From Nostoc sp. CENA543 (GTDB lineage Bacteria; Cyanobacteriota; Cyanobacteriia; Cyanobacteriales; Nostocaceae), in contig NZ_CP023278.1 in NCBI RefSeq assembly GCF_002896875.1, forward strand, positions 6,844,501 to 6,908,500: DNA of 64,000 bases. The letters run 5' to 3'. Within the stretch, counting starts at the first letter, position 1; each line of letters begins with the position of its first letter. Under the pieces are notes generated by a model. It ran no database searches. It was not told the DNA's origin and saw only the letters and a list, made by a program, of their open reading frames with translations. The position numbers and the translations under genes are program-made. Shown here piece by piece: positions 1-8,752 of the stretch.

Positions 1-7
1 ATGGAAA

Positions 8-427
8 TCAAGATGATTCACTTTCAATAATTGGACATATAGCGGAAGGATCATGATCAGACTTGATTTCCCAACCAGAGAGTAATCCTGATAATTCTTG
101 TCTCAAAATCAGCAATTGCTGAATTTGCTCATCAATAGCTTTTACCTTATCTTCTAATTTTACTTTTATATGGTCGCAAGGTAATTGCCCACTATCATAA
201 ACATCTAAGAATTCTTTAATTTCTGACAAACTTAACCCTAAGCTTTGAGCGCGTTTAATGAAGTGCAATCTCTCCAAAACGTCAGCGTTAAATAATCTAA
301 ATCCACCTTCCGTTCTGCCTGATGATTTGAGTAGACCCAGTTCTTCATAGTAGCGGATGGTTTTAATGGGTACACCGCTTTCCTTGGCAACTACACCAAT
401 TTGTTTGGCTTCTGCTTGGGCTAACAT
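8..427 (-). CDS. MerR-family metal-responsive transcriptional regulator
   Basis: Predicted 139-residue metal sensor that would twist the promoters of the adjoining copper genes into an active form. Residues 9-55 form the winged-helix DNA-binding domain (IRYYEELGLL typical of the family), followed by the dimerisation helix and a C-terminal metal loop. Metal-ligand candidates are Cys84 at the start of the dimerisation helix, His125 and Cys131 (ending CPII as in CueR). CueR-type Cu sensors normally have Ser at the first position and two loop cysteines; Zn/Pb/Cd sensors have Cys there. This protein mixes both patterns, so the metal is uncertain, though the neighbour copA argues for Cu(I). It is the last gene of the minus-strand copper cluster and has its own MerR-type promoter at 468-499. 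Confidence 0.9.
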   Translation of the reverse strand: MLAQAEAKQIGVVAKESGVPIKTIRYYEELGLLKSSGRTEGGFRLFNADVLERLHFIKRAQSLGLSLSEIKEFLDVYDSGQLPCDHIKVKLEDKVKAIDEQIQQLLILRQELSGLLSGWEIKSDHDPSAICPIIESESS

Positions 428-467
428 ACTGATCTAAACTCTCAGCAAGATGATGATTACTGACTTT

Positions 468-499
468 ATACTAGACTCTCCATTAAACTGGAGAGTCAA
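468..499 (-). promoter_or_regulatory. MerR-type promoter/operator for the regulator gene
   Basis: Read on the minus strand: -35 TTGACT (494-499), a 20-bp spacer, then -10 TAGTAT (468-473). The spacer carries a perfect 9-bp inverted repeat, GACTCTCCA and TGGAGAGTC around 6 nt (474-497). An over-long 19-20-bp spacer with a centred palindrome is the hallmark of MerR-activated promoters. The same CTCCA/TGGAG half-sites occur in front of copA. It points at the regulator gene, implying autoregulation. Confidence 0.85.
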
Positions 500-871
500 G
501 CATCAAAAGAATTGCGTTCAAATGTCAGTCTGACCGGTTTTCCTGCTTGTAATAAAATTTCGATTTGGTTCATATCCTTCATCACGGATGATGCTTACTT
601 CCTGAATCTTCCCATCTGTGGTAACTGGTTGGTGTGACTTGGGTTTACTCAGCAAAAACCACCAAATTTCTAAGCTTATTAATCCCAATCCGCCGAGGGT
701 AACGGCTAATTTGTTCCCTAATGGTTGTTCAAGACGTTGAAATTGATTGGTTTGGACTGTTGTAGATGAGTGTGTCGAATGTTGTGTTTGGGCGATCGCT
801 TCTTGTGATGTCATGCCCCATAAAATCCCCAAACTGGCTATACTACCGATGAGTGTTGTTTTGTTGACCAT
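496..871 (-). pseudogene. Cupredoxin-like membrane protein gene, frameshifted and truncated
   Basis: The intact frame (518-871) reads 117 residues: a signal peptide (about residues 1-27, ending AIAQ), a membrane segment about residues 55-75 (LGGLGLISLEIWWFLL) and the start of a cupredoxin-like domain, 'IIRDEGYEP', after which the reading becomes unrelated (NRNFITSRKTGQTDI). Skipping one base near 550 restores the family-like continuation ILLQAGKPVRLTFERN, which then stops at 496-498. Even so repaired, the protein lacks the Cys/His/Met copper-site region expected further on. A good ribosome site (AGGAGA) precedes the ATG at 871. It lies between copA and the MerR gene, and its repaired stop codon sits inside the -35 box of the regulator promoter. 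Probably a decayed copper-binding gene; a sequencing error could explain the shift but not the missing end. Confidence 0.65.
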
Positions 872-948
872 TGCGAAATCTCCTGTGCATTAGGGGTGTA
901 AGGGTTTAAGGGTGTAGGGGTGTAAGGGTATTGCTCAAAAGTGCTGAT

Positions 949-3285
949 TTAGCTGTGAATCCCTTTAGCTTGGAAGTTACGTAAACGCAGCGCATTCGTT
1001 ACTACAGAAACAGAACTAAAAGCCATTGCTGCACCGGCGATGATGGGATTGAGCAACCATCCCCAGATCGGGAAAAGAATACCGGCGGCGATGGGAATAC
1101 CGACAATGTTGTAGATAAAGGCAAAAAAGAGATTTTGGCGAATATTGCCAATGGTGGCGCGACTGAGTTGAATAGCTGTAACTATACCTTGTAAATCGCC
1201 CGAAATTAAAGTGATATCGCTTGCTGCGATCGCCACATCTGTACCAGTCCCAATGGCAATTCCTACATCAGCTTGAGCTAGTGCGGGTGCATCGTTAATC
1301 CCATCCCCCACCATCGCAACAATTTTGGATTTTGGATTTTGGATTTTGGATTGAAGAGAAAATCTACTCTTTTGTAGCTTTGCACCTCCACTTCCTTGCT
1401 TTTGGACTTGCAAAGATTGAATTACCACCGCCTTCTGATCAGGACGAACTTCTGCTAAAACTTTGGTAATACCAACTTCACGAGCAATACTTTCGGCGGT
1501 GCGGCGGTTATCACCTGTGAGCATGACAACCTCTAAACCGAGTTTTTGCAATGCTTTTACCGCTTGGCTGGAAGTAGGTTTAATGGCATCAGCAATCCCC
1601 ATCAAGGCTTTAATTTCACCGTCCACTGCTAACCACACGGCGGTTTTCCCCAGATACTCTAAGCGTTCTTTGTCTGATTGCAAAGTTTGAGTGTCAATAC
1701 CCAATTCTGACATCCAGCGTTGTGTACCAATCTGCACCAGACGGTTAGTAACAATACCTTGCACACCACTACCGGCGATCGCTTCAAAATCTTTCACATC
1801 TGCTAAAGTAACTTCTTGAGATTCGGCATATCTGACAACTGCATCTGCTAACGGGTGTTCTGAATTGCGTTCTACTGAGGCTGCTAGTTGTATCAGTGCG
1901 ATTTCGTTACTATTAGCCGTACCGTCAACAGTGAGGAAATCTGTAACTGTTGGTTTACCTTGAGTAATTGTGCCGGTTTTGTCTAAAACAATAGTTTGAA
2001 TTTGGTGCGCTAATTCCAGACTTTCAGCCCCTTTAATTAAAATACCGTTTTCTGCGCCTTTACCTGTTCCTACCATGACTGAGGTTGGTGTGGCTAAACC
2101 TAAAGCACAGGGACAAGCGATAATTAACACCCCGACTGTGGTAATCAATGCCAAGGAGACATTGCCCATCGTGTTGTACCAAATCATAAAGGTAAGAATA
2201 GCGATCGCCAAAACCACCGGCACAAACAAGCCCGTAACCTGGTCTGCTAATCTTTGAATGGGAGCTTTCGAGCCTTGAGCCTGCTGCACTAGTTGCACAA
2301 TCTGCGCTAGTAGGGTGTCTTTCCCAACTCTGGTGGCGCGAAACCTGAAACTTCCCGTTTTGTTGATGGTTGCACCGATGACTTCATCCCCTGGTTGCTT
2401 TTTCACAGGAATACTTTCCCCAGTCACCATCGCTTCATCTACTGTGGATGTTCCTTCCACTACTTCCCCATCAACGGGAATTTTCTCCCCAGGACGCACC
2501 AAAACTACATCCCCAATTTCTACTTCCTCAATCGGTACATCAATTTCTCGTCCGTTGCGAATTAATCTTGCGGTTTTCGCTTGTAACCCTATTAGCTTGC
2601 GAATCGCTTCTGAGGTTTGACCTTTGGCACGATTTTCCAATAGTCGTCCTAACAAAATCAAGGTTATGACAACTACAGCAGTTTCATAATATACATCTGG
2701 CATTAATCCTTGAGCGATGAAAAAGCCTGGAAACAAGGTAGCAAATAGGGAATAAAAATATGCTGCACTCGTACCTAATGCTATCAAAGTGTCCATTGTA
2801 GCAGTATGATTTTTGCCAGCTTTCCACGTATTGATGTAAAAGGAATAACCACACCAGAACTGTACAGGAGTGGTGAGGACTAATTGCAGCCACGGGTTAT
2901 GCAACCATGAGGGAATCAAGGGCAGATTTAAGCCTGTCATCATTGGTAGTGAGCCAATAACTAAAACCGCACTAATAATCCCCCCTACCGTCAACTTTCG
3001 CTGCAAATCACGGGATTCTTGCTGACGATATCTTTTTTCTTCATCATCCTCTCCTGTCATCAGATTTTGTTCTTGCAGGAGAGAGGCAGAATAACCTGCT
3101 GCATCCACTGCCTTGAGGATGGTGATTAAATCGGTTTTTCTAGAGTCATAATCCACTATTGCCTGTTCTGCCGCAAAATTCACACTACACTCATTTACAC
3201 CAGGGACAGAATTTATGGCAGCTTCAATATTGTTAGCACAGGCAGCGCAACCCATCCCACGCAGTTTTAGTCTGACCTTTTCCAT
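949..3285 (-). CDS. copA: Copper-exporting P1B-type ATPase
   Basis: ATP-driven Cu(I) efflux pump of the inner (or thylakoid) membrane, 778 residues. Visible in order: N-terminal heavy-metal-associated domain with GMGCAAC (Cys13, Cys16), membrane helices from about residue 97, TGE actuator motif (about 288-290), CPC ion-path motif (391-393), phosphorylation motif DKTGT (Asp435), HP motif (477-478), TGDN (about 590), GDGIND (660-665), and a final helix pair with YN and MAFSS residues typical of Cu(I) pumps. Residues about 627-655, between [13 protein letters not shown] and VAMVGDG, form an extra low-complexity stretch whose end (KIQNPKSKI) is encoded by a TTTTGGA heptamer repeat. Transcribed from the MerR-type promoter at 3327-3358. 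Could also be the thylakoid paralogue PacS, which sequence alone does not exclude. Confidence 0.93.
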   Translation of the reverse strand: MEKVRLKLRGMGCAACANNIEAAINSVPGVNECSVNFAAEQAIVDYDSRKTDLITILKAVDAAGYSASLLQEQNLMTGEDDEEKRYRQQESRDLQRKLTVGGIISAVLVIGSLPMMTGLNLPLIPSWLHNPWLQLVLTTPVQFWCGYSFYINTWKAGKNHTATMDTLIALGTSAAYFYSLFATLFPGFFIAQGLMPDVYYETAVVVITLILLGRLLENRAKGQTSEAIRKLIGLQAKTARLIRNGREIDVPIEEVEIGDVVLVRPGEKIPVDGEVVEGTSTVDEAMVTGESIPVKKQPGDEVIGATINKTGSFRFRATRVGKDTLLAQIVQLVQQAQGSKAPIQRLADQVTGLFVPVVLAIAILTFMIWYNTMGNVSLALITTVGVLIIACPCALGLATPTSVMVGTGKGAENGILIKGAESLELAHQIQTIVLDKTGTITQGKPTVTDFLTVDGTANSNEIALIQLAASVERNSEHPLADAVVRYAESQEVTLADVKDFEAIAGSGVQGIVTNRLVQIGTQRWMSELGIDTQTLQSDKERLEYLGKTAVWLAVDGEIKALMGIADAIKPTSSQAVKALQKLGLEVVMLTGDNRRTAESIAREVGITKVLAEVRPDQKAVVIQSLQVQKQGSGGAKLQKSRFSLQSKIQNPKSKIVAMVGDGINDAPALAQADVGIAIGTGTDVAIAASDITLISGDLQGIVTAIQLSRATIGNIRQNLFFAFIYNIVGIPIAAGILFPIWGWLLNPIIAGAAMAFSSVSVVTNALRLRNFQAKGIHS

Positions 3286-3326
3286 ATGCAGACTCCAATT
3301 TTCTCATCAGATTCAAGACTGATTTC

Positions 3327-3358
3327 ATCTTGAATCCTCCAGTTCACTGGAGTGTCAA
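3327..3358 (-). promoter_or_regulatory. MerR-type promoter/operator for copA
   Basis: On the minus strand: -35 TTGACA (3353-3358), 20-bp spacer, -10 CAAGAT (3327-3332). The spacer holds the inverted repeat CTCCAGT / ACTGGAG separated by two bases (3337-3352). Same half-sites and same spacing as the promoter at 468-499, so both are presumably bound by the MerR protein encoded at 8-427. Confidence 0.85.
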
Positions 3359-3359
3359 G

Positions 3360-3430
3360 GGGGGAGAGAAAATTGGCAGGGGGCAGAGAGAGGGCAGGGG
3401 GCAGGGGTGCAGGGAGCAGGGGGAGCAGAA
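3360..3430. repeat. G-rich low-complexity repeat (GGGGGCAG-type)
   Basis: Irregular tandem copies of GGGGGCAG/GGGAGCAG. The complementary C-rich version (CCCCCTGCCCCCTGC) occurs at about 3690-3720, and similar runs at 18930-18960, 28255-28290 and 51055-51080. No gene lies between copA and the dehydrogenase gene; the rest of 3286-3757 holds the copA promoter and the inverted-repeat element below. Confidence 0.7.
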
Positions 3431-3557
3431 TCCAATGATGACATTTGCTCTGATTAAGGACTTCCAGAAAATAAACTATCCAAATTTACGCCTGATGTGA
3501 ATTAGAAAAACCTTAGATATCCAAAAAATAGCCGATGCTGGGAGCTAATGAGACTCG

Positions 3558-3620
3558 GTAGGGGCGGATTAATCAAATATCATGAACAATTAACGATGAT
3601 TTTGGTGAACCCGCCCCTAC
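3558..3620. repeat. 63-bp inverted-repeat element (MITE-like)
   Basis: Perfect 10-bp terminal inverted repeats GTAGGGGCGG (3558-3567) and CCGCCCCTAC (3611-3620) enclose a short AT-rich middle. There is no open reading frame and no obvious target duplication. Elements of this GTAGGGGCGG type are common in Nostocales genomes; that statement is background knowledge, not derived here. Confidence 0.6.
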
Positions 3621-3757
3621 AAATGTTTACGGAATTACCCGATTTTAATTCATATTAGACGTAATTTATCTTCTCCAAAACAACTGTCTTTCCCCCTGCC
3701 CCCTGCACCCTGCCCCCCTGCCTTAATATGCAAATTAAAAGTACAACAGCTTACTAC

Positions 3758-5125
3758 CTATTTCTCTTTATCTTCATCGCCCAACCTCTTTAATAATTTC
3801 CTTGCCACTAAAATTCCTACAACTCCTGCACCAGCTAATTCCACTGCTTGCACCACTTTTTTACCAACATCGCCAGGCGCAAGATGATGATGAAAAATTT
3901 CTTCATCTAGCCATTCAGTTGCAGCTTTAAAGTCATGAATGGGAGTTGGTAGTAGCGTTAAATATGTACCTTGACGGATTAAATGTGCGGGTTCGCCTGT
4001 GACTTCAAAAAGATTGAATAGATTGGCAGCAGCATCATTTACCCCTAATTTCAAGAGAGTCCCCCGAATATTTACTTTAGCTGGTTGGGGGTCATCTCCG
4101 AGAGCGATCGCTTTTAAGTTGCGTGCAATATTCGCCCCCTGTTGATAAGCAACTTGGGCTGTCGGTGGTAGGGAAGTATTCTGAACGGCTGCACAGTCAC
4201 CACCAGCAAATACTTCTGGAAAATCGAGCAACTGCATCGTGGGAGTTACTAGCAAACGACCATGATGATCCCGATGTTCTGGCGGAATCTGTAAATCTTG
4301 AATTAAGGGATGGGTAGAAGTGCCAGCAGTCCAAATTGTAGTGGCTGTTGGTACAGTTTTAACTACATCAGTGTGTTTATATTCAATAGCATGAGGGTAA
4401 ACAGCAGTGGCTTCTGCTCCCCTAAGTATTTCAATTTTTACAGCCCGTTTTTGTAATTCCTGTTCAGCAATTTGTCGCAGTAAATCATTGATATCACCCT
4501 CAAGAATTTCCTGCCCATGATTGAGGAGAATCACACGAATTTCTGTGGTGTTACCTCCTAAAGCCGCATACCAGTTGGGGAGAAAATCAGCTAAAGTTGC
4601 AGCCATTTCTATACCGCTAGGGCCGCCACCTACTACGACTACTGTTAATAGTTTTTGACGTTGTTCTCTATCTTCTGTTTGCAACGCTGTATGTAAACAG
4701 CGACGTAAATGCTTGTCAAGTGCGATCGCATCTGCTTGTGTCCAGAAAGGAAAAGCATTTTCCTTCGCACCTGTAACGTGATGATAACCAGTAACACTAC
4801 CTAAAGCTAATACTAAATTGCTGTATTGGTAGGAATTTTCCGAAACTAATTTTACTTGCCTTTGATGTAGGTCTATTGACTTTACTGTATCTTGAACAAA
4901 AATTACACCACTACCTTGAAGTAATTCCGCAAACTTCGGTACTACTTGAAAACTATCCATTTCACCATCAAAATATTCATAAAGTAATGGCTTAAAACAA
5001 AAACGCTCATTTTGATCAATTAAGATTACAGAACGGGGATAGGATTCATGAGCCAAATGTAATGCTGTGAATAATCCGGTAAAACCACCACCGACAATCA
5101 CAGTTTGATAAACTGGGCTGTTCAT
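3758..5125 (-). CDS. FAD/NAD-dependent oxidoreductase (type II NADH dehydrogenase-like)
   Basis: Predicted single-polypeptide NAD(P)H:quinone oxidoreductase that would feed electrons to the terminal oxidase encoded just upstream. Starting at the ATG at 5125 gives 455 residues. An FAD-binding Rossmann motif (TVIVGGGFTGL) stands at the N-terminus, a second NAD-binding motif (VVVVGGGPSGIE) near residue 180, and a GGDCAAV FAD motif near residue 310. An in-frame start 18 codons upstream (5179) exists, but that stretch is intergenic heptamer repeat and would overlap the preceding gene, so I reject it. The last about 30 residues (QAVELAGAGVVGILVARKLL) are hydrophobic and could be a membrane anchor. 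It is the last gene of the cox operon, 31 bp after the small membrane protein gene. Confidence 0.85.
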   Translation of the reverse strand: MNSPVYQTVIVGGGFTGLFTALHLAHESYPRSVILIDQNERFCFKPLLYEYFDGEMDSFQVVPKFAELLQGSGVIFVQDTVKSIDLHQRQVKLVSENSYQYSNLVLALGSVTGYHHVTGAKENAFPFWTQADAIALDKHLRRCLHTALQTEDREQRQKLLTVVVVGGGPSGIEMAATLADFLPNWYAALGGNTTEIRVILLNHGQEILEGDINDLLRQIAEQELQKRAVKIEILRGAEATAVYPHAIEYKHTDVVKTVPTATTIWTAGTSTHPLIQDLQIPPEHRDHHGRLLVTPTMQLLDFPEVFAGGDCAAVQNTSLPPTAQVAYQQGANIARNLKAIALGDDPQPAKVNIRGTLLKLGVNDAAANLFNLFEVTGEPAHLIRQGTYLTLLPTPIHDFKAATEWLDEEIFHHHLAPGDVGKKVVQAVELAGAGVVGILVARKLLKRLGDEDKEK

Positions 5126-5156
5126 AAAAATTATCTTGTTACTGTTGACTGTTGAT

Positions 5157-5399
5157 CTAAATAAATAAAAATAAAGCAATCAGAATAGCACTTAAAACAA
5201 AAGCAAAAACAATAGCATATTCAACTCTGCGGCTTAAAAAGCCTACAGCCGCAATTAAGGCGATCGCTAGCCCCAAAATACCGATGTACTGCTCTTTTTG
5301 TAACCCACGCGCAATCAATTTATCTTGATTTATGCCTGGTGCTGGGGTTTCTGTAATTGCCCGTCTATCTGGTAATTCCTGCACGAATAAATTCATCAT
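5157..5399 (-). CDS. Small membrane protein of the cox operon
   Basis: 80 residues with a hydrophilic N-terminal half and two hydrophobic segments (about residues 38-54 and 61-80), ending almost at the C-terminus. I do not recognise the family by name. Position between coxC and the NDH-2-like gene, same strand and tight spacing suggest an accessory subunit or assembly factor for the oxidase; this is inferred from context only. Confidence 0.7.
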   Translation of the reverse strand: MMNLFVQELPDRRAITETPAPGINQDKLIARGLQKEQYIGILGLAIALIAAVGFLSRRVEYAIVFAFVLSAILIALFLFI

Positions 5400-5432
5400 C
5401 TTACTCCTAAAATTATTTTTATTTGTAAAGAT

Positions 5433-6101
5433 TTAATCCCGCCATAGATAGAGAATTGAGAATAAAAAGACCCAAACTATATCCACAAAATGCCAAAATA
5501 AAGTTGCGGCACTGACACCAAAATAACCTTGATGATAATTACCAGGAAAAAAAGAACGAACCAGCATAGTAACCATGAAAATTACACCAGCCAGAACGTG
5601 CAGACTGTGGAAACCTGTTAGTAAATAGAATGTAGAACCTACTAATCCTGTGCTGAGTCCAAAATCTAGTTTGCTCCACTCAATACCTTGACCAATTAAG
5701 AAATAACTGCCCATGCCAATTGTCAGCAACCAAAGCCAACGGAATTGATTCAATCTGCTATGTTGGAGAGCATTTTCTGCTGATTGCACAATCAAACTAC
5801 TAGAAAGTAAAACCACTGTATTGATCAGCACTAGCGTAGATAATTGCGGCCCTGAGATTCCAGGTGGTAGCCAATGTTGTGAGTGGGTTAATCGCAAAGC
5901 AACATAAGTGAAAATAAAACTCAAAAAAATGATACTTTCTGACAGGAGAAATACAATAAATCCAAAAATAGCCTTACCATGATGGTCTTCAGCATTACCA
6001 CCACCACTAGGTAAAAACCGCTTCAGCCAAGAAGGTAAATATTTTCGCCACCGTTCAAAACGGATAGGACTTTCATCTATATAAATAGTGCGCCGATTCA
6101 T
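5433..6101 (-). CDS. coxC: Heme-copper oxidase subunit III
   Basis: 222-residue membrane protein of the CoxC/CyoC family. Five hydrophobic segments are apparent, with the family sequence GFHSLHVLAGVIF and the C-terminal YWHFVDIVW-like stretch (here FWHFVDIVWVFLF). It is about the short length typical of bacterial five-helix subunit III. It follows coxA by 42 bp, the gap being filled mostly by a heptamer repeat. It stabilises subunit I and carries no redox centre. Confidence 0.93.
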   Translation of the reverse strand: MNRRTIYIDESPIRFERWRKYLPSWLKRFLPSGGGNAEDHHGKAIFGFIVFLLSESIIFLSFIFTYVALRLTHSQHWLPPGISGPQLSTLVLINTVVLLSSSLIVQSAENALQHSRLNQFRWLWLLTIGMGSYFLIGQGIEWSKLDFGLSTGLVGSTFYLLTGFHSLHVLAGVIFMVTMLVRSFFPGNYHQGYFGVSAATLFWHFVDIVWVFLFSILYLWRD

Positions 6102-6110
6102 AATTTTAAT

Positions 6111-6138
6111 TGCGAACTGCGAACTGCGAACTGCGAAT
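6111..6138. repeat. Heptamer tandem repeat TGCGAAC x4
   Basis: Four head-to-tail copies of TGCGAAC (the last ending in T) fill the gap between coxA and coxC. Short tandemly repeated repetitive sequences of this kind are typical of Nostocales. Confidence 0.8.
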
Positions 6139-6143
6139 TGGAT

Positions 6144-7823
6144 TCATCTCTCCCATATTTCTCTGCGCCTTTGTTCGTCTGACTCAGTAGGTTCTATGAC
6201 GGAATATTTAGGATTACCGTAGTCGTAGGGTGGTCTTTTCACCACGGGAATTTCTGCAAAGTTATTTCTTGGTGGTGGTGAAGTGGTTGTCCATTCTAGT
6301 CCGGTGGCGTGCCAAGGATTATTCACTGCCCTTTGGCCATATAGCCACGAACCGACCATATTGGCAATAAAGGGTAGGGTGGATACTCCTAGCAAAAAAG
6401 CTCCTAAGCTAGATATGACATTCCCATCTTGATACTGTGGGTCATAGGAGGAAATTCGGCGCACCATCCCCTGTAAACCTAGTGGGAGCATGGGGAAGAA
6501 AGTCAGGTTAGCACCAATAAAGGTTAACCAGAAGTGCAATTTACCCCAGCCTTCGGCATACATTCGGCCGGTAATTTTGGGAAACCAAAAGTAAATGGCG
6601 GCAAAAATGGCCATTGTGATGGTGTTAAACACAATGTAATGAAAGTGTCCCACCACAAAGTAGGTATTGTGGACGTGAATATCAAATGGTACTGCTGCTA
6701 GCATCACACCAGTAACACCACCAAGTAAAAACATGGCTGCACCTCCCATTGCAAACAACATGGGTGTCTCTAAGTGCAGTTTGCTTTTCCAAATTGTGGC
6801 AGTCCAACCAAATGCTTTTACACCGGTGGGTACAGCCACCAGCATGGAAGTAAACATAAATAATATCCGCATCCAGCTTGGGGTGGCACTGGTAAACATA
6901 TGGTGTACCCAAACGAAAATACTAACTAAGGCAATGCCTAAAGAAGCAACAGCTAAGGAGCGATAGCCAAATAGGGGATTACGGGAAAAAGCAGGTAAAA
7001 CTTCTGCGAAAATCCCAAAGGCGGGCAGTGCCATGATGTAAACTGCGGGGTGGGAGTAAAACCAGAAGAGATGCTGGTAAATGATGGGGTCGCCATTCTC
7101 TAGGGGTTTAAAGAATTGCGTCCCAAAATTGAGATCAAGTAACAGCAATATCAATGCACCAGTAAGAGCAGGTAAATTAATCAGCTGTAACAATTGCGCG
7201 CTCAAAGCTGACCACACAAACACAGGCATTCGGAAAAAACTCATTCCTGGGGCGCGCATCCAAAAAATAGTAGTGACAAAGTTCACAGCCCCCATAATGG
7301 AAGAGATACCGATGATGACTAAACTGATAATCCACAGGCATTCACCGTTAATCGGCTGACCTGGCGGAATTTGCAGACTAATAGGCGGATAAGACCACCA
7401 GCCAGACTGCGCCGTACCATTGGGCAGTAAGAAGCTAGAGATTAATAAAATGCCCCCTGGGGGAATCATCCAAAAAGAAATGGCATTGAGGAGAGGAAAC
7501 GCCATATCCTGCGCGCCAATCATCAGTGGCACCAAGTAGTTAGAGATACCTGCATTAAAGGGGATAATCCAGAGAAAGATCATGATTGTGCCGTGCAAGG
7601 TGAATAGACCGTTATACAAGGGACGATCAACCACATTTAATGCAGGTGTAATCAGTTCAGCACGGATGAGCATTGCCAAAAGTCCGCCCACCAAGAAAAA
7701 AATGAAAGCCGTCACCATGTACTGCACAGCGATCGCTTTATGGTCGGTGTTGAACTTAAAATATTGTCGCCAGTTATTCTCAGGCTCGTTTGGCGGTGCG
7801 GTTTCTCTAATCTCATGTGTCAT
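6144..7823 (-). CDS. coxA: Heme-copper terminal oxidase subunit I
   Basis: 559-residue catalytic subunit with about 12 membrane helices; reduces O2 to water and pumps protons. Visible ligands: low-spin heme histidine in FTLHGTIM, the HPAVY motif with the His-Tyr pair, the CuB histidines in VWVHHMF, and heme histidines in HVHNTYFVVGHFHYIVF. The sequence YSHPAVY replaces the usual Glu of GHPEVY; the YSHP form is the mark of A2-type heme-copper oxidases. Its start overlaps the end of coxB by 11 bp. With the CuA-less CoxB, this belongs to the ARTO type (cox3 of Anabaena), probably a quinol oxidase acting in heterocyst or plasma membrane respiration. Confidence 0.95.
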   Translation of the reverse strand: MTHEIRETAPPNEPENNWRQYFKFNTDHKAIAVQYMVTAFIFFLVGGLLAMLIRAELITPALNVVDRPLYNGLFTLHGTIMIFLWIIPFNAGISNYLVPLMIGAQDMAFPLLNAISFWMIPPGGILLISSFLLPNGTAQSGWWSYPPISLQIPPGQPINGECLWIISLVIIGISSIMGAVNFVTTIFWMRAPGMSFFRMPVFVWSALSAQLLQLINLPALTGALILLLLDLNFGTQFFKPLENGDPIIYQHLFWFYSHPAVYIMALPAFGIFAEVLPAFSRNPLFGYRSLAVASLGIALVSIFVWVHHMFTSATPSWMRILFMFTSMLVAVPTGVKAFGWTATIWKSKLHLETPMLFAMGGAAMFLLGGVTGVMLAAVPFDIHVHNTYFVVGHFHYIVFNTITMAIFAAIYFWFPKITGRMYAEGWGKLHFWLTFIGANLTFFPMLPLGLQGMVRRISSYDPQYQDGNVISSLGAFLLGVSTLPFIANMVGSWLYGQRAVNNPWHATGLEWTTTSPPPRNNFAEIPVVKRPPYDYGNPKYSVIEPTESDEQRRREIWER

Positions 7824-8733
7824 TTTTGACGTAATTCTCCTGAGCTATCCCCTCTTGACTGGGTGCAACAGTATACCAGCCACTCTTCAACATGGTTGTT
7901 GGTGGTTGGGTATACTCAGCCACAGCTTGATTTTGATTTGTTGCTAGTTCTTGTTGGGCTTGAGTTAGCCACTGGTTATACTGTTCTGGAGATTCCACCA
8001 GAACATCAGCATCCATCAGTGAAAAATAAGTACCACTGAATAGAGCATCTTTGAGCTTATACTTGCCTGGGCGAATGGGTGTAACTACAAGGTCAATATT
8101 GCGTCCAGGGACAATATACTGCTGTAACCGAAAATCAGGAACGTAAAAGCTATGAAGTACGTCCTTAGCGTGCATATTTAGGCGAGTCCGAAGATTGACA
8201 GGCAGGTGTAATTCTTGACTAATAACATTATTGGGATAGCGAAAAGACCAATCCCACTGCTTGACAAATACCTCGATAGTTTCCGCCGCAGGTTTTGGTT
8301 TTTCCCCAGTGGTTATGGCATAAGCTGCTGCTGATTCCAATGGTGTCGGCAGTTGGACAATCTGCTGTAAACCCAGAATATGTAATTGCTGGTAAATATT
8401 GACACCTTGAAAAGCTAACCACAACACCAATACGGTTGGAGTTGCAGTCCATAGGATTTCTAATCTGATATCTCCCCTAGATGGATGTCCTTCACTGTAA
8501 TCATTCGTGGGTGCGCGAAAGAATATGATAGAAAACACCATCATGCCCAACAGCACAAAAATGATGAATGCACCTATGGAGACTAGGAAGCTAAATAAAT
8601 CATCTACTTTTTGTGCTTCTGCTGTCGCTTGAATTGGCATCCAGGTGTATGCCTGCTGACCAATCCAACGGCTCAAAGCAAGTAATATGGCAATCACAAC
8701 TGCTATTAGTAAATATTCTAAAAATTTAGGCAT
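7813..8733 (-). CDS. coxB: Oxidase subunit II lacking the CuA site (ARTO type)
   Basis: 306 residues: two N-terminal membrane helices (about 5-23 and 45-70) and a periplasmic/lumenal cupredoxin domain. The conserved WDW (KQWDWSFRYP) and LHSFYVPDF are present, but the place where CuA ligands should be reads LFSGTYFSLMDADV: there is not one cysteine in the whole protein. The subunit therefore cannot hold CuA and cannot take electrons from cytochrome c6 or plastocyanin in the usual way, which is the definition of the cyanobacterial alternative respiratory terminal oxidase. Gene order B-A-C is normal. It starts 19 bp after the DUF2231 gene. Confidence 0.93.
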   Translation of the reverse strand: MPKFLEYLLIAVVIAILLALSRWIGQQAYTWMPIQATAEAQKVDDLFSFLVSIGAFIIFVLLGMMVFSIIFFRAPTNDYSEGHPSRGDIRLEILWTATPTVLVLWLAFQGVNIYQQLHILGLQQIVQLPTPLESAAAYAITTGEKPKPAAETIEVFVKQWDWSFRYPNNVISQELHLPVNLRTRLNMHAKDVLHSFYVPDFRLQQYIVPGRNIDLVVTPIRPGKYKLKDALFSGTYFSLMDADVLVESPEQYNQWLTQAQQELATNQNQAVAEYTQPPTTMLKSGWYTVAPSQEGIAQENYVKNDT

Positions 8734-8752
8734 AAATTTTTTATATTTCCCT

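Noticed and set aside
1463-2669. Plus-strand frames inside copA
   Set aside because: Shadow frames opposite a highly conserved ATPase gene.
5126-5179. Longer N-terminus of the NDH-2-like protein
   Set aside because: The extra codons come from GTCAACAGT-type repeats and overlap the preceding gene; the FAD motif starts right after the ATG at 5125.
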